This document shows, in pieces, positions 1-6,702 of a stretch of 9,454 nucleotides of DNA. The notes under the pieces were generated by a model. The model was not told the DNA's origin and searched no databases. It saw nothing but the letters and a program-made list of their open reading frames with translations. Every line of letters starts with the position of its first letter. The first letter of the stretch is position 1. The stretch comes from an uncultured Oscillibacter sp. Lineage in GTDB: Bacteria > Bacillota > Clostridia > Oscillospirales > Oscillospiraceae. The position numbers and the translations under genes are program-made. The stretch is taken from positions 1 to 9,454 of the forward strand of contig UQMC01000080.1 in NCBI GenBank assembly GCA_900542115.1, written 5' to 3'.

Positions 1-28
1 GGAGTTCAGACGTGTGCTCTTCCGATCT
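1..28. other. Illumina TruSeq adapter remnant (not genomic)
   Basis: These 28 bases match, from memory, the 3' part of the standard Illumina multiplexing read-2 adapter/primer, ending in the characteristic GCTCTTCCGATCT. The sequence changes directly into a coding frame for a Crp/Fnr-type protein at base 29. It is a library artefact left at a contig end. Translations or start codons that use these bases are spurious, including the apparent TTG at 28-30, whose first base is adapter. Confidence 0.97.
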
Positions 29-513
29 TGGCTACCGTGCTGGAGGAAATGGGCCCCGGCGGCGTGTTCGGCCGGAATCTGGCCTTTGCCGGTTCCATGG
101 GGGACAGTCTGGAGGTGGTGGCCCGGAGCGCCTGCGATATTCTGTTTATCGACTATCCGCATTTGCTGCGCCGATGCCAGAACGCATGTACCTACCACAG
201 TGTTCTGGTGCAGAATATGCTGGGACTGCTCAGTGATAAGGCACAGGCCCTCAGCGAGCGGGTGGATGTACTGTCCCGGCGCTCGATCCGGGACAAGCTG
301 CTGTGCTATTTTCACCAGCAGGCTGAGCGGAACCATGGGACGTCCTTTATGCTGCCGTTTTCCTTCAGCGTGTTAGCGGACTATATCGCCACAGACCGCA
401 GCGCAATGATGCGGGAGCTGCGGCACCTGAAGGAGGAAGGGCTGGTGCAGACGGAGGGACGCCGGGTCACGCTTCCGGGCCGGTCTGTTGGTGAAAAACA
501 CTTGAAGAGCTAA
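29..513 (+). CDS. Crp/Fnr-family transcriptional regulator, 5'-truncated
   Basis: This is the C-terminal part of a cAMP-receptor/FNR-type DNA-binding regulator. About 160 residues are present (first full codon at 31), against roughly 220-230 usual for the family, so most of the N-terminal sensor beta-barrel is missing. What remains begins with the end of the cyclic-nucleotide-like effector domain (GGVFGRNLAF, then a strand with ILFIDY). The long dimerisation helix follows (residues ~55-95, with SRRSIRDKLLCYF). The winged helix-turn-helix is at ~110-150 (LPFSFSVLADYIATDRSAMM, RELRHLKEEGLV, TEGRRVTL). No FNR-type cysteine set can be judged because the N-terminus is absent. The gene ends 29 bases before the -35 box of the nfnAB promoter, so it may regulate that operon; this is inference. 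The truncation is an assembly edge, not a biological lesion. The ligand is unknown. Confidence 0.88.
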
Positions 514-542
514 TGTTTTCAGTATAATTTTCGGGAAAGCTG

Positions 543-571
543 TTGACGGATAGCGGGAAGTATGTTAAAAT
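543..571 (+). promoter_or_regulatory. Extended -10 promoter for nfnAB
   Basis: TTGACG at 543-548 is a 5/6 match to the vegetative -35 box. A 17-base spacer separates it from TAAAAT at 566-571 (5/6). TG at 563-564 adds an extended -10 element. The predicted transcript start is near 578, giving a leader of about 57 bases before nfnA. A second, weaker possibility is TATAAT at 523-528 with TTGAAG at 502-507 (15-base spacing) inside the end of the regulator gene. The sequence CGGGAA occurs at 532-537 and 554-559, flanking the -35 box 22 bases apart, which could be chance. Confidence 0.72.
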
Positions 572-586
572 TCAAACAATGTATCG

Positions 587-607
587 TTCTGCTTGGCAGA
601 ATTTTTT
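587..607 (+). promoter_or_regulatory. Hairpin plus T-run in nfnA leader (attenuator-like)
   Basis: TTCTGC (587-592), loop TTG, GCAGAA (596-601) form a perfect 6-bp stem followed at once by six T residues (602-607). It lies between the predicted transcript start (~578) and the nfnA start codon (635). The shape is that of a weak intrinsic terminator or attenuator. It could equally be an operator dyad for a DNA-binding protein, or serve as a leaky terminator for the upstream regulator. The stem has only three GC pairs, so strong termination is not expected. Confidence 0.4.
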
Positions 608-634
608 AGATGCGGAAAGGAAAGAAGGAAGCGT

Positions 635-1477
<843 letters not shown>

Positions 1478-1479
1478 TC

Positions 1480-2862
1480 ATGGCCAATATGTCTTTGAAG
1501 AAAAATCCCATGCCCTCTCAGGACCCCAACGTTCGGAACAAGAACTTTGAGGAGGTCGCTCTGGGCTATACGGAGGAGCAGGCTCTGGACGAGGCTGCCC
1601 GCTGCCTGAACTGCAAGAACAAGCCCTGTATGCAGGGCTGCCCCGTGATGGTACATATTCCCGACTTCATTGCCGAGGTGGCCAAGGGTGACTTTGAGGC
1701 TGCCTATCAGATCATTGCCGCCACCTCTGCGCTGCCCGCAGTCTGCGGCCGTGTCTGCCCGCAGGAGAGCCAGTGCGAGAAGCATTGCGTCCGCGGCATC
1801 AAGGGTGAGCCTGTCGGCATTGGCCGTCTGGAGCGCTTTGTGGCCGACTGGCATCGCGAGCACGCCACTGCCGCCCCGGAGAAGCCCGCCTCCAACGGCC
1901 ACCGCGTGGCAGTGGTGGGCTCCGGTCCCTCCGGCCTGACCTGCGCCGGCGATCTGGCCCGCAAGGGATATGAGGTCACTGTTTTTGAGGCGCTGCATCT
2001 GGCCGGCGGCGTGCTGGTGTACGGCATTCCCGAGTTCCGTCTGCCTAAGGCCATCGTGCAGAAGGAAGTGGACGGTTTGAAGGCGCTGGGCGTCACTATC
2101 GCAACGGATACCGTTGTGGGCCGCACCATCACTGTGGACGAGTTGATGGACGAGCAGGGCTTTGAGGCTGTGTTTATCGGCTCCGGCGCCGGTCTGCCCA
2201 TGTTCATGGACATCCCCGGCATCAACTATCGCGGTGTGTATTCCGCCAACGAGTTCTTGACCCGTATCAACCTGATGAAAGCCTATCGCGAGGGCTCCGA
2301 TACTCCCATCCAGCATCCCAAGCGGGTCGCCGTTGTTGGTGGCGGCAACGTGGCTATGGACGCCGCCCGCTGTGCCAAGCGTCTGGGTGCCGAGGTGTAT
2401 ATCGTCTACCGCCGCGGCATGGAGGAGCTGCCTGCCCGTAAGGAGGAGGTCGAGCACGCCGAGGAGGAGGGCGTCATCTTCAAGACACTCTGCAACCCTG
2501 TTGAAATTCTGGCAGACGAGAACGATGATGTCAACAAGATTCGCTGCATTAAGATGGAGCTGGGTGAGCCGGATGCCTCCGGTCGCCGCCGCCCTATCGA
2601 GGTTCCCGGCAGTGAGTTTGATCTGGACGTGGACTGCGTGATTATGTCTCTCGGCACCAGCCCCAACCCCCTCATCAAGTCTACCACCAAGGGCCTTGAG
2701 ATCAACAAGAAGGGCGGCATCGTGGTCAATGAGGACGGTCTGACCTCCCGTGAGCACGTTTACGCCGGTGGTGACGCCGTGACCGGCGCTGCTACCGTCA
2801 TTCTGGCTATGGGCGCCGGCAAGACCGCCGCCAAGGCCATTGACGAGCAGTTGAGCAAGTAA
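1480..2862 (+). CDS. nfnB: NfnB-like NADPH oxidoreductase subunit (glutamate synthase small-subunit family)
   Basis: This 460-residue cytoplasmic iron-sulfur flavoprotein belongs to the GltD/NfnB family. The N-terminal domain carries two cysteine groups for two [4Fe-4S] clusters: C42, C45, C50, C54 (RCLNCKNKPCMQGCP) and C89, C93, C99, C103 (VCGRVCPQESQCEKHC). The FAD-binding dinucleotide fold starts at VAVVGSGPSGLTCA (143-156). The NADPH-binding fold starts at VAVVGGGNVAMDAAR (283-297). The C-terminal FAD-contact motif YAGGDAVTGAATV is at 428-440. The start is ATG 1480, ten bases after AAGGAGG (1463-1469) in the end of nfnA and two bases after its stop, implying co-transcription. Together with NfnA it would form the complex coupling NADPH oxidation to reduction of NAD+ and ferredoxin, or the reverse. 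The alternative label, glutamate synthase small subunit, fits the fold but not the neighbourhood. Codons are strongly biased to C/G-ending forms with almost all Lys as AAG, more than in cca or the dpa genes, suggesting high expression. Confidence 0.9.
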   Translation: MANMSLKKNPMPSQDPNVRNKNFEEVALGYTEEQALDEAARCLNCKNKPCMQGCPVMVHIPDFIAEVAKGDFEAAYQIIAATSALPAVCGRVCPQESQCEKHCVRGIKGEPVGIGRLERFVADWHREHATAAPEKPASNGHRVAVVGSGPSGLTCAGDLARKGYEVTVFEALHLAGGVLVYGIPEFRLPKAIVQKEVDGLKALGVTIATDTVVGRTITVDELMDEQGFEAVFIGSGAGLPMFMDIPGINYRGVYSANEFLTRINLMKAYREGSDTPIQHPKRVAVVGGGNVAMDAARCAKRLGAEVYIVYRRGMEELPARKEEVEHAEEEGVIFKTLCNPVEILADENDDVNKIRCIKMELGEPDASGRRRPIEVPGSEFDLDVDCVIMSLGTSPNPLIKSTTKGLEINKKGGIVVNEDGLTSREHVYAGGDAVTGAATVILAMGAGKTAAKAIDEQLSK

Positions 2863-2872
2863 AAATAGTGAT

Positions 2873-2908
2873 AAAACTGCCTGCCGCATTGCGGCAGGCA
2901 GTTTTTTT
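2873..2908 (+). terminator. Intrinsic terminator after nfnB, possibly bidirectional
   Basis: CTGCCTGCCGC (2877-2887), loop ATT, GCGGCAGGCAG (2891-2901) form a perfect 11-bp GC-rich stem. It is extended by four A-T pairs (2873-2876 with 2902-2905) and ends in seven T residues (2902-2908). It begins ten bases after the nfnB stop. The upstream AAAA gives a TTTT tail on the minus strand, so it can also end transcripts from the convergent lipoprotein gene that stops at 2954. Confidence 0.96.
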
Positions 2909-2953
2909 ACAATGAAGCTCAGGATGGAGATGCTGTAAGCAATGGGGGGTACA

Positions 2954-3850
2954 TCAGCCCGCGAATAAATCCTCCGGCTTTGACATTTCCGGTTCCGGAT
3001 ACCCCAGGGCGGCGATGTTTTCCCGTGTCAGCGGCAGCCATGGAATCTCTATAGGCTGGCCATCCTGTAAAATGCTGTCCCGCCAAGCCTCATAGACTGG
3101 ACCATCTACCGCCGCTTCGGCAATCGAGGTAAGCTCGCTGCCATATCGCTGCTTCCAATCCTCGTCCGTAATGAGAAGGAAGTACACCATTCCATCTCCG
3201 TCTTGGTCAATATCAGTTGGAAAATTATCTGCGTAATAGCTGACATCCCATGCGTCTACAGCCCCGGCCGTTTCATAGGTATCCGTTTCCGGGTCATAGA
3301 CATTAAGATAGTAGGGCCAGAAATTTTCGCCGGCAAAGCCTTGACTATGGGACCAACCCTCCTGAATAACACCGTTGTCGTAAAAAATCATATTTGAGGG
3401 GTAGAGTTGGATTTCTTCTTGAATTTTCCCGTTTGCATATTCCAAGATGTATGCGGCCCTGTCGGCTACAATATCGTTGGGCCAGCAGAACAGCAGTTCC
3501 TCCCGGCCATCATTGTCAACGTCATAAACGGCAAAGCTGTTGGCGTCGGCAAATTTCGAAGCGCCGTAATCCGGTAACTGGAGCCTATTCAAGTCCGGAA
3601 CGATTCCCCATTGGTAAGCGTCCCATAGTACGCGGCCATAAGCGTGCTCCGCCGTATCTGATTCAAATTCAAGCAATGCGGCCCTATATCGGGAATCATC
3701 GGACCCATTTTCTTCTGCCGGGGCCTCGGTCTCCGGGACTTCCGGCTCCGCTGTGTCCGATTCCGATGGTGTATCTGTTTGGGAGCCGCCGCAGGCGGTG
3801 AGAGAAAGGGCCAGCGCTGCGGCCAGCAAAAGTAAGCGCGTCTGTTTCAT
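2954..3850 (-). CDS. Putative surface lipoprotein with DxDxDG motif, function unknown
   Basis: This 298-residue predicted lipoprotein has a Lys/Arg n-region, a Leu/Ala-rich hydrophobic segment (6-17) and a lipobox LTAC with C20 as the acylated cysteine. A low-complexity acidic Ser/Thr/Glu/Pro linker (21-52) follows, then a folded domain. YDVDNDGREELL (109-120) is a calcium-loop-like DxDxDG motif of the type seen in FG-GAP/VCBS-like repeats. DIDQDGDG at 213-220 is a second Asp-rich loop. The aromatic-rich core (WPYYLNVY, WDVSYYADNF) fits an extracytoplasmic beta-structured domain. I do not recognise a named family beyond this. It would be exported and anchored to the outer face of the membrane. 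The start ATG has the GGGGTGG ribosome site nine bases upstream and its own promoter at 3883-3911. It stands 92 bases downstream of another lipoprotein gene on the same strand, so the two may be related in role. Confidence 0.85.
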   Translation of the reverse strand: MKQTRLLLLAAALALSLTACGGSQTDTPSESDTAEPEVPETEAPAEENGSDDSRYRAALLEFESDTAEHAYGRVLWDAYQWGIVPDLNRLQLPDYGASKFADANSFAVYDVDNDGREELLFCWPNDIVADRAAYILEYANGKIQEEIQLYPSNMIFYDNGVIQEGWSHSQGFAGENFWPYYLNVYDPETDTYETAGAVDAWDVSYYADNFPTDIDQDGDGMVYFLLITDEDWKQRYGSELTSIAEAAVDGPVYEAWRDSILQDGQPIEIPWLPLTRENIAALGYPEPEMSKPEDLFAG

Positions 3851-3858
3851 AAAAAATC

Positions 3859-3895
3859 CACCCCATATCTGTTTTTTAGAATAGTATATGGGGTG
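3859..3895. repeat. 10-bp perfect inverted repeat across the lipoprotein promoter start site (operator-like)
   Basis: CACCCCATAT at 3859-3868 and ATATGGGGTG at 3886-3895 are perfect reverse complements separated by 17 bases, centred at about 3877 on the predicted transcript start. One arm overlaps the -10 box and adjoining spacer. The other lies in the first transcribed bases and includes the ribosome-binding site GGGGTGG. Because the transcript would contain only one arm, an RNA hairpin is unlikely unless there is read-through from upstream. A repressor operator is the simplest reading, but this is inference. Confidence 0.6.
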
Positions 3896-3911
3896 TGGAA
3901 TTTTATGTCAA
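3883..3911 (-). promoter_or_regulatory. Near-consensus sigma-A promoter for the 2954-3850 lipoprotein gene
   Basis: On the minus strand, a perfect TTGACA -35 box (plus-strand 3906-3911) is followed by exactly 17 bases and the -10 box TATACT (plus-strand 3883-3888, 5/6). The transcript should start near 3876, about 25 bases before the start codon. The lipoprotein is therefore probably transcribed on its own rather than only by read-through from the murC run. Confidence 0.82.
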
Positions 3912-3942
3912 CTGCAATTCGGTTACAATGGGTAACGGATTT

Positions 3943-4614
3943 TTAATCTGCGGAAAACAGCGAATCTAACTGTGCCTGCGCCGCCGCTGTGTCAAAGAGA
4001 AACTGATAGGACACGGCGGAATCCAAACCGCCGGCATAGTCCGGGGCAACATAGAGTAACTGGTAGAAGGTGTCCTTCCAGATCTGCTGGTGGGCACCGG
4101 CCCAAAGGACACCCCGGAGACTGCCGCTGGAATTGGCCCGGTCATCCTGTGGAACGGAGAGGTCCGCAATGGGATAGATGGCCATGACGTCCATCCGGGA
4201 GGATTGTCCCTCGGCAGCGGCGATGTAGGCATCCACTAATGCCTGATCCTCCTGAAGCGGAAGTTGTCCCTTCAGCCATTTGGCAACATTCCGGCACTCA
4301 GCTTCCCATGCGCCGGCCCAACTGTCGGCCACGGCGTTCATCTCTGCGGTAGAGGAACCGGCATCTACGTTTTCAAAGAAACGGTCAATGGGATTGGCCT
4401 CCTCATCCCCAGATTCCGGGGCGGTGTCATCCAGTGCGGCATTTTCATCTGTCAGGTTCTTGTTTTCCTTGGCAAGCTCGTCCCGCTCGGCCTCCAGCGC
4501 CGATATCTGCTGACGGAGCGATTCGTTTTCCTGTTGGAGTGCGGTATCGGGGCTGCCGCAGGCGGAAAGGGAGAGAACAGAGAGCAGGGCCAGAGCGGCA
4601 ATCAGCTTTTTCAT
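3943..4614 (-). CDS. Putative coiled-coil lipoprotein, function unknown
   Basis: This 223-residue predicted lipoprotein has MKK at the n-region, a hydrophobic run (4-16) and lipobox LSAC with C19 as the lipidated residue. Residues ~25-62 form a likely coiled coil rich in Glu/Gln/Asn with Leu at heptad-like spacing (LQQENESLRQQISALEAE and on). An acidic linker (63-75) then leads to a mostly helical C-terminal domain with several Trp residues (W99, W103, W113, W171, W179) and a single Cys after the lipobox, C107. The WAGAWEAEC start of this domain faintly recalls small LprI/DUF1311-type helical domains, but I cannot assign it. The ATG lies four bases after GGAGG (minus strand, 4619-4623) and nine bases after the upstream deacylase stop, so it is the third gene of the murC run. 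No clear terminator follows; a weak GTTAC/GTAAC dyad at 3922-3936 lacks a T-run. Confidence 0.83.
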   Translation of the reverse strand: MKKLIAALALLSVLSLSACGSPDTALQQENESLRQQISALEAERDELAKENKNLTDENAALDDTAPESGDEEANPIDRFFENVDAGSSTAEMNAVADSWAGAWEAECRNVAKWLKGQLPLQEDQALVDAYIAAAEGQSSRMDVMAIYPIADLSVPQDDRANSSGSLRGVLWAGAHQQIWKDTFYQLLYVAPDYAGGLDSAVSYQFLFDTAAAQAQLDSLFSAD

Positions 4615-4623
4615 GGCGCCTCC

Positions 4624-5169
4624 TTATTCATTGGGCAAGTCCACCACCGTGACCGTGTGGCCGGTGTGGGGGAGGAACACGTTCAGAAGGTCGGCGGTGG
4701 CCATTCGCAGGCTGCCGGTGTTCAGGCAGGGATGGCAGCCGAACTGCGCCGCCTCGTAGGTCTCCCGGTCCATCAGCAGCCGGACCCGATGCTCCGTGTC
4801 ATAGGCCAGTCCTAAAACGCTGGCGGAGCCGGGGGTGCAGTGGATCAGTTCTTCCATCAGTTCCGGCGGGGCGAAGGAGAGCCGGGAGGAGCCGATCTGG
4901 GCGCTGAGGTCCTTGGTGTGAAAGGGCTTGTCCTCCGGCATGGTCAGCAGGTAGAAATCGGTCTTTTGGCGGTTGCAGAGGAAAAGGTTTTTGCAGATGC
5001 GGATGCCCAGCGCGTCAGAAATGGCGGCGCAGGCCTCCATGGTCTCGGCAGGCTCGTGCTCCACCCGGCTGTACGGGATGTGGAGCTGGTTCAACAGGGC
5101 GAAGCTCTCCAGAACCTTTTCGGGGCCTTGGGTGGGGGCGGTGGTGTAAATTTCAGAAACGGTCATCAT
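4624..5169 (-). CDS. YbaK/ProX-type prolyl-tRNA editing deacylase (ProXp-ala-like)
   Basis: This 181-residue free-standing editing domain is related to the INS domain of bacterial prolyl-tRNA synthetase and to YbaK. Family members of this subtype (PrdX/ProXp-ala) hydrolyse alanine from mischarged Ala-tRNA(Pro) in the cytoplasm. Recognisable elements are ICKNLFLCN with the invariant Lys at 60, DFYLLTMPEDKPF (71-83), a GSSRLSFAP segment (93-101), the TPGSASVLGL loop (112-121), and HPCLNTGSLRM...DLLNVFL near 146-166 followed by GHTVTVVDL. Length is normal for ProXp-ala. The first ATG overlaps the murC stop by one base (TGATG). A second ATG at 5166 sits seven bases from GGAGG (5174-5178), against four for the first, and may be the real start. 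Either way translation is probably coupled to murC. A YbaK-like Cys-tRNA(Pro) specificity is less likely given the sequence pattern. Confidence 0.87.
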   Translation of the reverse strand: MMTVSEIYTTAPTQGPEKVLESFALLNQLHIPYSRVEHEPAETMEACAAISDALGIRICKNLFLCNRQKTDFYLLTMPEDKPFHTKDLSAQIGSSRLSFAPPELMEELIHCTPGSASVLGLAYDTEHRVRLLMDRETYEAAQFGCHPCLNTGSLRMATADLLNVFLPHTGHTVTVVDLPNE

Positions 5170-6563
5170 CAGCCCTCCGATTCGCTCAGCAGTTTTTCAC
5201 CGGCCCGGTAGATGTCGCCCGCGCCTACGGTGAGGATCAGGTCGCCGGGGCGGGCCAGCTCCCGCAGCTGGGCAGTTACCTTATCTAAAGTAGAGCAGTA
5301 GACGCTGCCGGGAATGTTCCGGGCCAGATCGGCGGAGGAAATTCCCATGGTGTTCTGCTCCCGGGCGGCATAAATTTCCGCCAGAACGGCAACATCCGCC
5401 AGCTTCAGCTCCTCCACAAAGCGGTCGAACAGCTTGGCAGTGCGGGAATAGGTGTGGGGCTGGAACGCTACCACCAGCCGCTTGCAGCCAAGGCTGCGGG
5501 CCATGGTCAAAAGAGCGTGGAGCTCATCGGGATGGTGGGCGTAATCATCGTAGACCTTGGCACCGTGGTATTCTCCCTTGTACTCAAAGCGGCGCCCGGC
5601 ACCGTGGAAGTCGCGGAGCCCCTCCTCCACGGCGCTGCCGGGAAGGCCCAGCACATAGGCAGCGGATGCGGCGGCCAGCGCGTTGCAGATATTGTGCTCA
5701 CCGCCGACCTTCAAGGAGACATGGGCGTATTTCTCGCCGTGAATCAGAATGTCAAAGCTGGGGAGACCGTCTTTCCAAGAGATATTTTCCGCATGGCAGT
5801 CCGCATCGGAAGCGTGGAGACTGAACCAGAACAGCCGTTTATCATAGCCGCTGAGGGCGGTGTGGGTGCTCTCGTTATCGTAGTTGGCGACTGTCCAGCC
5901 GGTGTCTGCGGGGACCAGCTCCGCAAATTTACGGAAGGAGCGCTGGATGTCGGTCAGGTCCTTGAAAAAATCCAGATGGTCGGCCTCCACATTGAGAATT
6001 ACGGCGACAGTGGGATAAAAGCTCAGAAAGCTGTTGCAGTATTCGCAGGATTCCAAAATGATGGTATCGCCGTGGCCCACCCGGTAGCCGGAGTGCAGCA
6101 GCGGCAGTGTGCCGCCGATCATAACGGTGGGGTCCTTTTCAGCCGCCATGAAAATGTGGGTGCACATGGAGGTGGTAGTGGTTTTCCCGTGGGTGCCGGA
6201 GACGCACAGGGCGTTTGGATACCGGCGCATCAGCGCGCCCCACGCCTGCGCCCGCTCGTAGACGGGGATACCACGGGCCACGGCACCGGCGATCTCGGGA
6301 TTGGAATCGTGCACGGCGGCGGTGCGAATCACAAAATCACAGTCGCCAAGGTTTTCGGCGTTGTGGCCGATGGAAATGGAGATACCCTTGGCACGCAGAT
6401 TTTTTACCGCGTTGCTTTCCGTCATGTCAGAGCCCTGGACTAAAATGCCCTTACCGGCAAGGACCTCCGCCAGCGGGCACATGGATACGCCGCCGATGCC
6501 GACAAGATGCGCGCGCTTACCGGGAAGCAGATAGTCGGAAATGGGCTTGGGATTGTTCATCAT
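5169..6563 (-). CDS. murC: UDP-N-acetylmuramate--L-alanine ligase
   Basis: This 464-residue cytoplasmic ligase joins L-alanine to UDP-N-acetylmuramic acid using ATP, the first step of building the peptidoglycan stem peptide. The N-terminal Rossmann domain starts with HLVGIGGVSMCPLA (19-32), the UDP-sugar-binding glycine motif. The central ATPase P-loop is SGTHGKTTT (122-130). Mur-ligase residues follow in ESCEYCNSF (171-179) and NVEADHLDFF (191-200), with GGEHNICNALAA at 288-299. The C-terminal domain shows YDDYAHHPDE (338-347), FQPHTYSRT (368-376) and LTVGAGDIY (444-452). Length and motif order are typical and no key residue looks lost. The ATG at 6563 has GAAAGGAAG nine bases upstream, better spaced than the adjacent ATG at 6560. 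It is divergent from cca and heads a minus-strand run with the deacylase and a lipoprotein. I could not identify a convincing promoter for it in the 139 bases between murC and cca. Confidence 0.97.
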   Translation of the reverse strand: MMNNPKPISDYLLPGKRAHLVGIGGVSMCPLAEVLAGKGILVQGSDMTESNAVKNLRAKGISISIGHNAENLGDCDFVIRTAAVHDSNPEIAGAVARGIPVYERAQAWGALMRRYPNALCVSGTHGKTTTTSMCTHIFMAAEKDPTVMIGGTLPLLHSGYRVGHGDTIILESCEYCNSFLSFYPTVAVILNVEADHLDFFKDLTDIQRSFRKFAELVPADTGWTVANYDNESTHTALSGYDKRLFWFSLHASDADCHAENISWKDGLPSFDILIHGEKYAHVSLKVGGEHNICNALAAASAAYVLGLPGSAVEEGLRDFHGAGRRFEYKGEYHGAKVYDDYAHHPDELHALLTMARSLGCKRLVVAFQPHTYSRTAKLFDRFVEELKLADVAVLAEIYAAREQNTMGISSADLARNIPGSVYCSTLDKVTAQLRELARPGDLILTVGAGDIYRAGEKLLSESEG

Positions 6564-6634
6564 AGAAGATGTCTTCCTTTCAAAAATCGTAGGTGTGAAG
6601 CAATGAAAACGGCCTCACAGCGATAGAAAACGTA

Positions 6635-6663
6635 TTGCAATATTTAAACTAACTTATTATAAT
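6635..6663 (+). promoter_or_regulatory. Near-consensus sigma-A promoter for cca
   Basis: TTGCAA at 6635-6640 (4/6 to TTGACA), a 17-base spacer and a perfect TATAAT at 6658-6663 place the transcript start near 6670. This rules out the in-frame ATG at 6664 and supports the cca start at 6703. The -35 hexamer TTGCAA is its own reverse complement, but no -10 box at suitable spacing toward murC was seen. Confidence 0.75.
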
Positions 6664-6687
6664 ATGCGGGACGAAAAAATGCAACTG

Positions 6688-6694
6688 AAAGGGG
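6688..6694 (+). promoter_or_regulatory. Ribosome-binding site deciding the cca start
   Basis: AAAGGGG lies eight bases before the ATG at 6703. The longer in-frame ATG at 6664 has only AT-rich promoter sequence upstream and precedes the predicted transcript start. Confidence 0.7.
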
Positions 6695-6702
6695 CGGGAA
6701 AT

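Noticed and set aside
14..376. Open frames beginning with ATG inside or next to the adapter at 12 and 14
   Set aside because: Their starts lie in adapter bases, and the frame entered at base 31 encodes the recognisable Crp/Fnr C-terminus.
3920..3938. A possible terminator after the coiled-coil lipoprotein
   Set aside because: The stem is only five pairs with a mismatch outside it, and no T-run follows on the minus strand.
5454..6443. A 329-codon plus-strand frame opposite murC
   Set aside because: It is a mirror of murC codons in a Gly/Val/Ala-rich pattern, with no recognisable domain or ribosome site.
6664..6702. A longer N-terminus for cca from the ATG at 6664
   Set aside because: This ATG directly follows the TATAAT box and precedes the predicted transcript start. 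It has no ribosome site, unlike the ATG at 6703.
6564..6702. A murC promoter in the divergent intergenic region
   Set aside because: The palindromic TTGCAA could serve as a -35 toward murC, but the bases 17 further on (TGAGGC) are not a -10 box, and no other pair was convincing.
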